In this document: positions 7,129 through 10,447 of the stretch, in pieces
Position numbering within the stretch: position 1 is the first letter of the stretch
Layout of the letters: the number at the start of each line of letters is the position of its first letter
Assembly: GCA_040386355.1 (NCBI GenBank)
Contig: JAZKFP010000300.1
Location: forward strand, 1 to 10,447
Source: JAZKFP01 sp040386355
GTDB taxonomy: Bacteria; Pseudomonadota; Gammaproteobacteria; Pseudomonadales; UBA6940
Length of the DNA stretch: 10,447 bases
Direction of reading: 5' to 3'
Translations under genes and position numbers: made by a program
The notes under the pieces: generated by a model
Database searches by the model: none
Seen by the model: only the letters and a program-made list of their open reading frames with translations
What the model was told of the DNA's origin: nothing

Positions 7129-7153
7129 GTAGGGGCGAATAATCATTCGCCCG
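7129..7153. repeat. REP-like palindrome, right copy of an exact inverted pair
   Basis: This is the exact reverse complement of 7057-7081, with stem GGGCGAAT/ATTCGCCC and loop AATC. The copies could also pair with each other as one 25-bp stem with a 47-base loop. It lies 57 bp past the stop of the HAD-UbiA gene. No T-run follows, so it is not a typical terminator, though such hairpins can protect mRNA 3' ends. Confidence 0.8.
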
Positions 7154-7210
7154 CATGTACTTTCCCACAAAACTTTTCAGCATAGAAATCTTATACGCGT
7201 TCGCTATATA

Positions 7211-8665
7211 TCACCCAAAAAGCGAAGCGATAATAATGATTGCTCCAGCAATCAATGCAATCCACCAACTATATGGATCTTTTACAGCAAATTCGACAGG
7301 GTCTTCGTCAATTTTACCGCGTCCGCATAAAACCCAAATTCGCGTAATCCAAATTAAAATAAGTGGACATAATAACCATAGTCTTTCTGGATGCGGGTAC
7401 AACATAAGTACATCCTTACTGTTGATATACAAACAAATTACTAAAACCGCAATATATCCAGATGATGCACCTAGTGTTTTTAAAATATCTAAATCATGTA
7501 CCGAATAACCACGACCTTCAGCTTTTACACCGTCTTCACTAATTAATCGTTGCAATTCAGAAACACGTTTAACAATACCTAAACTTAAAAAAATAAATAA
7601 CGAAAAGGCGAGCAACCAAAAAGATACCGGAACTTGAATTGCAACCGCACCCGCAATAACACGTAATGTATAGAGTAACGCCAAACTTACGACATCAAAC
7701 GATTGCATACGTTTTAATCGAAAGGAATACGCAAGTGTTAATAATAAATAGGTTGCAAGCACAGCAAAAAATAAATGCGGCAACGTTACTAAACTGAGTA
7801 ATGAAAATAAAAATAATCCCATCGCCCAAAATACGGCAAGAGGAATAGGGATTTTTCCAGAAGCAAAAGGCCGATGACATTTTTTAGGATGAATGCGATC
7901 CGCATTTAAATCGAGTAAATCATTTAAAATATACGTTGCTGAAGCGCAGGTGCTCATAAATAAGAAGGCTAGTGCTGCCATTCCCCAAGCATAAGGATTT
8001 GTTATTTGATGCGCTGTTAGTAATGGTACGAAAACTAATAAATTTTTCATCCATTGCTGAATGCGGAGACCTTTTCGCGCGTCTTTAAAAGTCCACTTAC
8101 CAAGACCTGCAAATACTTTTTCAACATGGGAAACGCGTTGCGCAGCTTCTAATGTAAGCGGTTGTGCGTTAACGACGATTGACGAATGATTAAGCTGCCA
8201 AACCGGTAAATCCACCATACTGTTGCCCGCGTACACAAAACCTTTTTCACCAAAAGTTTCACGTAATACACGGCCTTTATTATGACCGGTGCAATTTTCT
8301 TCATGCGTTGCAATGACTTCGTCAAATATTCCAACATGCGCTGCAACTTGCTCGGCCAAGGTGTAATAACTACCCGTAACTAATAAGATGCGTCGACCAC
8401 GCTTTTTTTCTTGTTTTAAATAATCTATTAATTCGTAGTTATAGGGTAAGCGTTCAGGAAATAATACAAAATGATAATTAAGTTTTTGTTTTAAAAAAGG
8501 ACGGCCTTTAAAAATCCATATTGCTGCTAAAAAAATAATCCACCATTTTTGCTTAATAGCGGCCAACAACGATTCAACGGTTAAATCGGTATAGATAAGT
8601 GTGCCATCCATATCTACACAAAGCGGTAGATTATTTTCAAGTGGCGCAGAGTTAAGGTCAGACAT
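7211..8665 (-). CDS. HAD phosphatase-UbiA prenyltransferase fusion, probable polyprenyl-phosphate phosphoribosyltransferase/phosphatase
   Basis: The 484-residue protein has two parts. Residues 14-160 are a HAD-type phosphatase: nucleophile motif DMDGT (18-22), VTGS (96-99), Lys130 in GHNKG, and AGNSMVDLP (146-154). The first acidic position of the last motif is Asn, so catalysis should be tested. Residues about 195-484 are a multi-pass UbiA domain with NDLLDLNADRIHP (248-260), RPFASG (265-270) and a second Asp motif near Asp324. NDxxDxxxDRxHPxKxxRP is the version I recall for mycobacterial DPPR synthase (Rv3806c), which couples PRPP to decaprenyl phosphate. I infer that UbiA makes the 5-phosphoribosyl lipid and HAD removes its phosphate, a job mycobacteria assign to a separate PAP2-type protein. 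AGGA lies 5 bases before the ATG. Palindromic element copy A occupies the leader from 50 bp upstream. Confidence 0.88.
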   Translation of the reverse strand: MSDLNSAPLENNLPLCVDMDGTLIYTDLTVESLLAAIKQKWWIIFLAAIWIFKGRPFLKQKLNYHFVLFPERLPYNYELIDYLKQEKKRGRRILLVTGSYYTLAEQVAAHVGIFDEVIATHEENCTGHNKGRVLRETFGEKGFVYAGNSMVDLPVWQLNHSSIVVNAQPLTLEAAQRVSHVEKVFAGLGKWTFKDARKGLRIQQWMKNLLVFVPLLTAHQITNPYAWGMAALAFLFMSTCASATYILNDLLDLNADRIHPKKCHRPFASGKIPIPLAVFWAMGLFLFSLLSLVTLPHLFFAVLATYLLLTLAYSFRLKRMQSFDVVSLALLYTLRVIAGAVAIQVPVSFWLLAFSLFIFLSLGIVKRVSELQRLISEDGVKAEGRGYSVHDLDILKTLGASSGYIAVLVICLYINSKDVLMLYPHPERLWLLCPLILIWITRIWVLCGRGKIDEDPVEFAVKDPYSWWIALIAGAIIIIASLFG

Positions 8666-8715
8666 GTAAATCCTTTAAGTTGATTTTTTTAACCGATTTT
8701 TTCTAGAAATGTTTT

Positions 8716-8857
8716 GTAGCAAATGCAGAATGATTTTCCAGTAGGCGCAGTGCGATTAAGCCCGCGGAGCGTACCGCTCTTTGTTTTTATAAAAAGCGGT
8801 ACGTGAGCAGGCGAGATAGTGCTGCAACAACCTGAAAAATCATTCTGCACTTGGTAC
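8716..8857 (+). repeat. Structured palindromic element, copy A
   Basis: The outer arms 8716-8741 and 8832-8857 match in 23 of 26 positions. Two of the three mismatches become G-U wobbles in minus-strand RNA, so 25 of 26 pair in the transcribed direction of the flanking genes. Within lie a 35-base block (8736-8770), an inner hairpin GTACCGCT/AGCGGTAC (8771-8778 with 8795-8802), GTGAGCAGGCGA (8803-8814), a 10-base spacer and CAACAACCTG (8825-8834). All conserved blocks recur in copy B. The right arm overlaps the 3' end of the membrane-protein gene and encodes its last five residues and stop. Confidence 0.82.
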
Positions 8858-9799
8858 ATTTTGCTTACTTTCAAGATAGGTCATTACTGCAACGCCAATA
8901 AAAACGGCAAACCACAACGTTGCAATTCGGCAAATTAATGTTGCCGATACACTATCGGCATGCGTAATTCCAATTCCTAAAAGCAGTAATGTCATTGTTG
9001 CTTCAGCACTACCTAATCCGCCGGGTAAAAAAGAAATTGCACCCACTAACATAGCTGCTGCGTAAATACCTGCCAAAAATAATGCAGGCGAATCATAGCC
9101 AAGGTCTTTAATTAATAAAATAAAACCGTAGGCTTCTGCGCTCCATGCAAGTAAGCCAATAATAAGGCCAGCTAAAAGTGGTCGAAATTCTAATAATTTC
9201 TGCGAACGTTTAAATAACATGCTGGTAAATTGAGAGACTTTGAGAAGCCATCCACCGCGTGCTTGACCTAGACGTTCCAAATAATGCGGAAAAGAACGTA
9301 CCTGAATAATGATTAGTAAAGTAGTAATAAGCCCTAAACCAGTCCACAAAATCCAATGAAATTGCGGCAAGGAAATTAAAGCCAACATGGCTAAAAATAA
9401 AACGGCTACCAAATCTTGAATACGCTCCACAAATAACACAGCAAAACTATGTTCAACCGGCACTTTATGTTTGTGCAAATATAAAGCTCGAATGGATTCT
9501 CCGGCTTTGCCGGGGGTAGTGGTCAAAGCAAAACCTGCCAAATAATACAAAATATTTTTTCGTATCGGCACATGATCGCCCAAATATTTCATGTAGCCGT
9601 GATATCGCACGAAACGCAATGCGTAATTCAATAAAGATAATGCGAAAACTCCAATAATTACGGCAGGAGAAAGTCGTTTGATGGAAGCAACGATGGCATC
9701 GGTTTCGGTTAAAACAATCCAAGCACCATAGCCGACAATACTCAGACATATAGAGATGAGTAGAGCGCGTCGTTGGGAAGAGGTCACAGGCTTTCTCAA
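8840..9799 (-). CDS. UPF0104/LPG-synthase-TM family membrane protein, candidate lipid-donor flippase
   Basis: This 319-residue protein of about eight membrane helices belongs to the lysylphosphatidylglycerol-synthase transmembrane / UPF0104 family. Landmarks are NYALRFVRYHGYMKYLG (58-74), TPGKAGESIRALYL (95-108) and FLPGGLGSAEA, the Gly-rich family motif near the C-terminus. Family members often neighbour polyprenyl-linked sugar genes and several are suspected to move lipid donors. Here I infer, without proof, translocation of the polyprenylphosphoryl-arabinose made by the next three genes. The start is uncertain: the TTG at 9799 is the first start codon after an in-frame TAA and has no Shine-Dalgarno signal. 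A GTG at 9787 has GAG 7 bases upstream, and there is no in-frame ATG until residue 70. The C-terminal VPSAE and stop lie inside the palindromic element. It is the first gene of the minus-strand cluster. Confidence 0.82.
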   Translation of the reverse strand: MRKPVTSSQRRALLISICLSIVGYGAWIVLTETDAIVASIKRLSPAVIIGVFALSLLNYALRFVRYHGYMKYLGDHVPIRKNILYYLAGFALTTTPGKAGESIRALYLHKHKVPVEHSFAVLFVERIQDLVAVLFLAMLALISLPQFHWILWTGLGLITTLLIIIQVRSFPHYLERLGQARGGWLLKVSQFTSMLFKRSQKLLEFRPLLAGLIIGLLAWSAEAYGFILLIKDLGYDSPALFLAGIYAAAMLVGAISFLPGGLGSAEATMTLLLLGIGITHADSVSATLICRIATLWFAVFIGVAVMTYLESKQNVPSAE

Positions 9800-9819
9800 A
9801 TATTAATCGAATCAACATA

Positions 9820-9850
9820 AAAGCCAGGTAAGTATTGCTTACCTGGCTTT
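9820..9850. other. Perfect 13-bp hairpin in the leader of the membrane-protein gene
   Basis: AAAGCCAGGTAAG (9820-9832) pairs perfectly with CTTACCTGGCTTT (9838-9850) around a 5-base loop. On the minus strand it ends GGCTTTTATG, a short U-run, and lies 20 bp before the TTG start. It could be an intrinsic terminator or attenuator for minus-strand transcripts, or a dyad operator. No gene upstream of it on that strand explains a simple terminator. Confidence 0.7.
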
Positions 9851-9881
9851 CGAAAAATTTAGTATTTCATATTCAAAATTA

Positions 9882-9910
9882 CACAGCAAGGTAATCTCAC
9901 AGCTAGGTAA
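9882..9910. repeat. Short direct repeat, possible regulator site
   Basis: CACAGCAAGGTAA (9882-9894) and CACAGCTAGGTAA (9898-9910) match in 12 of 13 positions, 16 bp apart start to start. The left arm of the nearby hairpin (AAAAGCCAGGTAA, 9819-9831) matches the first copy in 10 of 13. Repeats at this spacing in a divergent promoter region could be an operator, but chance is not excluded. Confidence 0.35.
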
Positions 9911-10053
9911 GCAGCATTTTAAAACTCAACGCCTTTAGTACCTTTACCGAAATATTAAAGCTGAATCGACTGTATCGCATTTTGAACTCAGATTCTTAGT
10001 GTTGAATTTTAAAATTTTGCTTTTGCTGCTGCCTCATTTTCTGTTTAAAACAT

Positions 10054-10080
10054 TTGTCATTCAAAGTCGACTGCTACACT
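10054..10080 (+). promoter_or_regulatory. Candidate sigma-70 extended -10 promoter for the TPR gene
   Basis: TTGTCA (10054-10059, 4 of 6 to consensus) is followed after 15 bases by TACACT (10075-10080, 4 of 6). A TG one base before the -10 makes it an extended -10 and offsets the short spacer. Initiation near 10087 would give a leader of about 40 bases carrying AGGAG at 10115-10119. Confidence 0.42.
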
Positions 10081-10128
10081 AAAAATCGTTATGACAGCAT
10101 TTAAGGATGAGTGTAGGAGCAAAACAGG

Positions 10129-10447
10129 GTGTTAGTAACTTCCTTTATTAGCGTTGTGTTAATGGCGAATATTCTGATAGATCAACTGCATACGTTAATG
10201 AATGCACAGGATTTTGAAAGAGCCTATGCGGTTGCGCTGTCACAAAGTGAAAATCATCAAGGTGATGCAGCTTTTGATTTTTATTTTGGTTGGGCAGCTT
10301 TAGAAACAGGTCATCCAGATCAGGCGGTTATCGCGCTGGAGAGAACTTTAATGATTAACCCAGATCAGCCCAGAGCACGTTTAGAATTAGCGCGCGCCTA
10401 TTCCCAATTGCATCAATGGGATCTTGCTGAAGAACAGTTGGCATTAG
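10129..10447 (+). CDS. TPR protein, N-terminal part (runs off the window)
   Basis: The frame is open from 10129 to the window end. I prefer the GTG at 10129 because AGGAG (10115-10119) lies 9 bases upstream; the in-frame ATG at 10162 has no comparable signal. The 106 visible residues begin MLVTSFISVVLMANILIDQ, a short hydrophobic stretch without a basic n-region, so export is uncertain. Tetratricopeptide-like helices follow: DFYFGWAALETGHPDQAVIA, then INPDQPRARLELARAYSQL, then WDLAEEQLAL. The phrase PRARLELARAY is common in TPR proteins of Gram-negative envelopes, some of which continue into a C-terminal beta-barrel; whether this one does lies outside the window. It is divergent from the arabinose-donor cluster, so shared regulation is possible but unproven. 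Confidence 0.75.
   Translation, partial: MLVTSFISVVLMANILIDQLHTLMNAQDFERAYAVALSQSENHQGDAAFDFYFGWAALETGHPDQAVIALERTLMINPDQPRARLELARAYSQLHQWDLAEEQLAL

Larger units (their letters stand above)
6798..7210. other. 413-bp intergenic stretch made largely of palindromic repeats
   Basis: No gene is visible. Reading rightwards it holds the dprE1 ribosome binding site, palindromic element copy B (6817-6921), an AT-rich segment (about 6930-7050), an exact 25-bp inverted repeat pair (7057-7081 and 7129-7153) and an 11-base palindrome ACGGTTACCGT (7120-7130). It separates two genes that act in consecutive steps, so either dprE1 has its own promoter here or the cluster transcript reads through several hairpins. 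I see no convincing promoter. Confidence 0.6.
9800..10128. other. 329-bp divergent intergenic region
   Basis: This region separates the minus-strand donor cluster from the plus-strand TPR gene and should hold both promoters. It contains the 13-bp hairpin at 9820-9850, a direct repeat at 9882-9910 and an extended -10 promoter candidate at 10054-10080 for the TPR gene. For the minus-strand cluster I found only a weak TTGCTG, 17 bases, AATACT arrangement (within about 9859-9887), too poor to call. No small gene is visible. Confidence 0.6.

Noticed and set aside
7057..7153. CRISPR array
   Set aside because: There are only two copies, in inverted orientation, each a palindrome, with one 47-bp interval and no cas gene.
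7155..7508. Plus-strand frame opposite the 3' end of the HAD-UbiA gene
   Set aside because: It is antisense to a well-supported UbiA domain, has no ribosome binding site and its translation resembles no protein.
8716..8857. Integron attC site as an explanation for the long palindromes
   Set aside because: I see no GTTRRRY/RYYYAAC core-site arrangement at the ends, no integrase, and the flanking genes form a functional pathway rather than a cassette array.
9465..9818. ATG-started minus-strand frame overlapping the start of the membrane-protein gene
   Set aside because: It lies out of frame with the clear membrane-protein reading, has no family-like sequence (Cys- and Arg-rich translation), and is best explained as a shadow. 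A frameshift joining its start to the real gene was considered, but no evidence requires it.

Overview
The window looks like a chromosomal segment of an AT-rich gammaproteobacterium. The evidence is the ExeA/GspB pair, whose GspB opens with the family signature MSYILDALKKSE, the periplasmic cyclophilin, and ordinary bacterial Shine-Dalgarno signals. Nothing allows a genus call. There is no phage, transposase, CRISPR, rRNA or tRNA signal.

Layout. 1-260 (+) is the end of an EAL-domain protein whose catalytic residues look degenerate. 463-1110 (+) is an orphan protein with a Pro/Gly linker. 1341-2507 and 2645-3286 (+) are an exeA/gspA-like AAA+ ATPase and gspB, closed by a terminator at 3334-3370. 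A cyclophilin-type peptidyl-prolyl isomerase lies on the minus strand (3586-4278) with its own terminator (3537-3572). From 9799 down to 4692, four collinear minus-strand genes follow: a UPF0104-type membrane protein, a HAD-UbiA fusion, a DprE1-like oxidoreductase and a DprE2-like reductase. A divergent plus-strand gene (10129 to the window end) encodes a TPR protein.

The minus-strand cluster reads as a polyprenyl-phosphate D-arabinofuranose donor pathway, best known from mycobacterial arabinan synthesis. The UbiA part would make polyprenyl-phosphoryl-5-phosphoribose from PRPP and the HAD part would remove the 5-phosphate. DprE1 and DprE2 would then epimerise C2' of ribose to arabinose by oxidation and reduction. 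The membrane protein is a candidate for lipid-donor translocation, which is inference. No arabinosyltransferase is in the window. The DprE1 homologue has Ala where the mycobacterial enzyme has the benzothiazinone-reactive Cys387.

The most unusual signal is a long imperfect palindrome present twice, at 8716-8857 and in opposite orientation at 6817-6921. The copies share a 35-base block (31/35), a 12-base block (12/12), a 10-base spacer of unrelated sequence and a 10-base block (10/10). Their outer stem carries two compensatory base-pair changes and their inner hairpins have unrelated sequences that both still pair. One copy sits in the leader of the HAD-UbiA gene and supplies the last codons of the gene upstream; the other ends 19 bases before the dprE1-like start. 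I do not recognise the family. A second, simpler repeat family (GGGCGAAT/ATTCGCCC hairpins) lies at 7057-7153 as an exact 25-bp inverted pair, with a diverged relative at 3438-3457.
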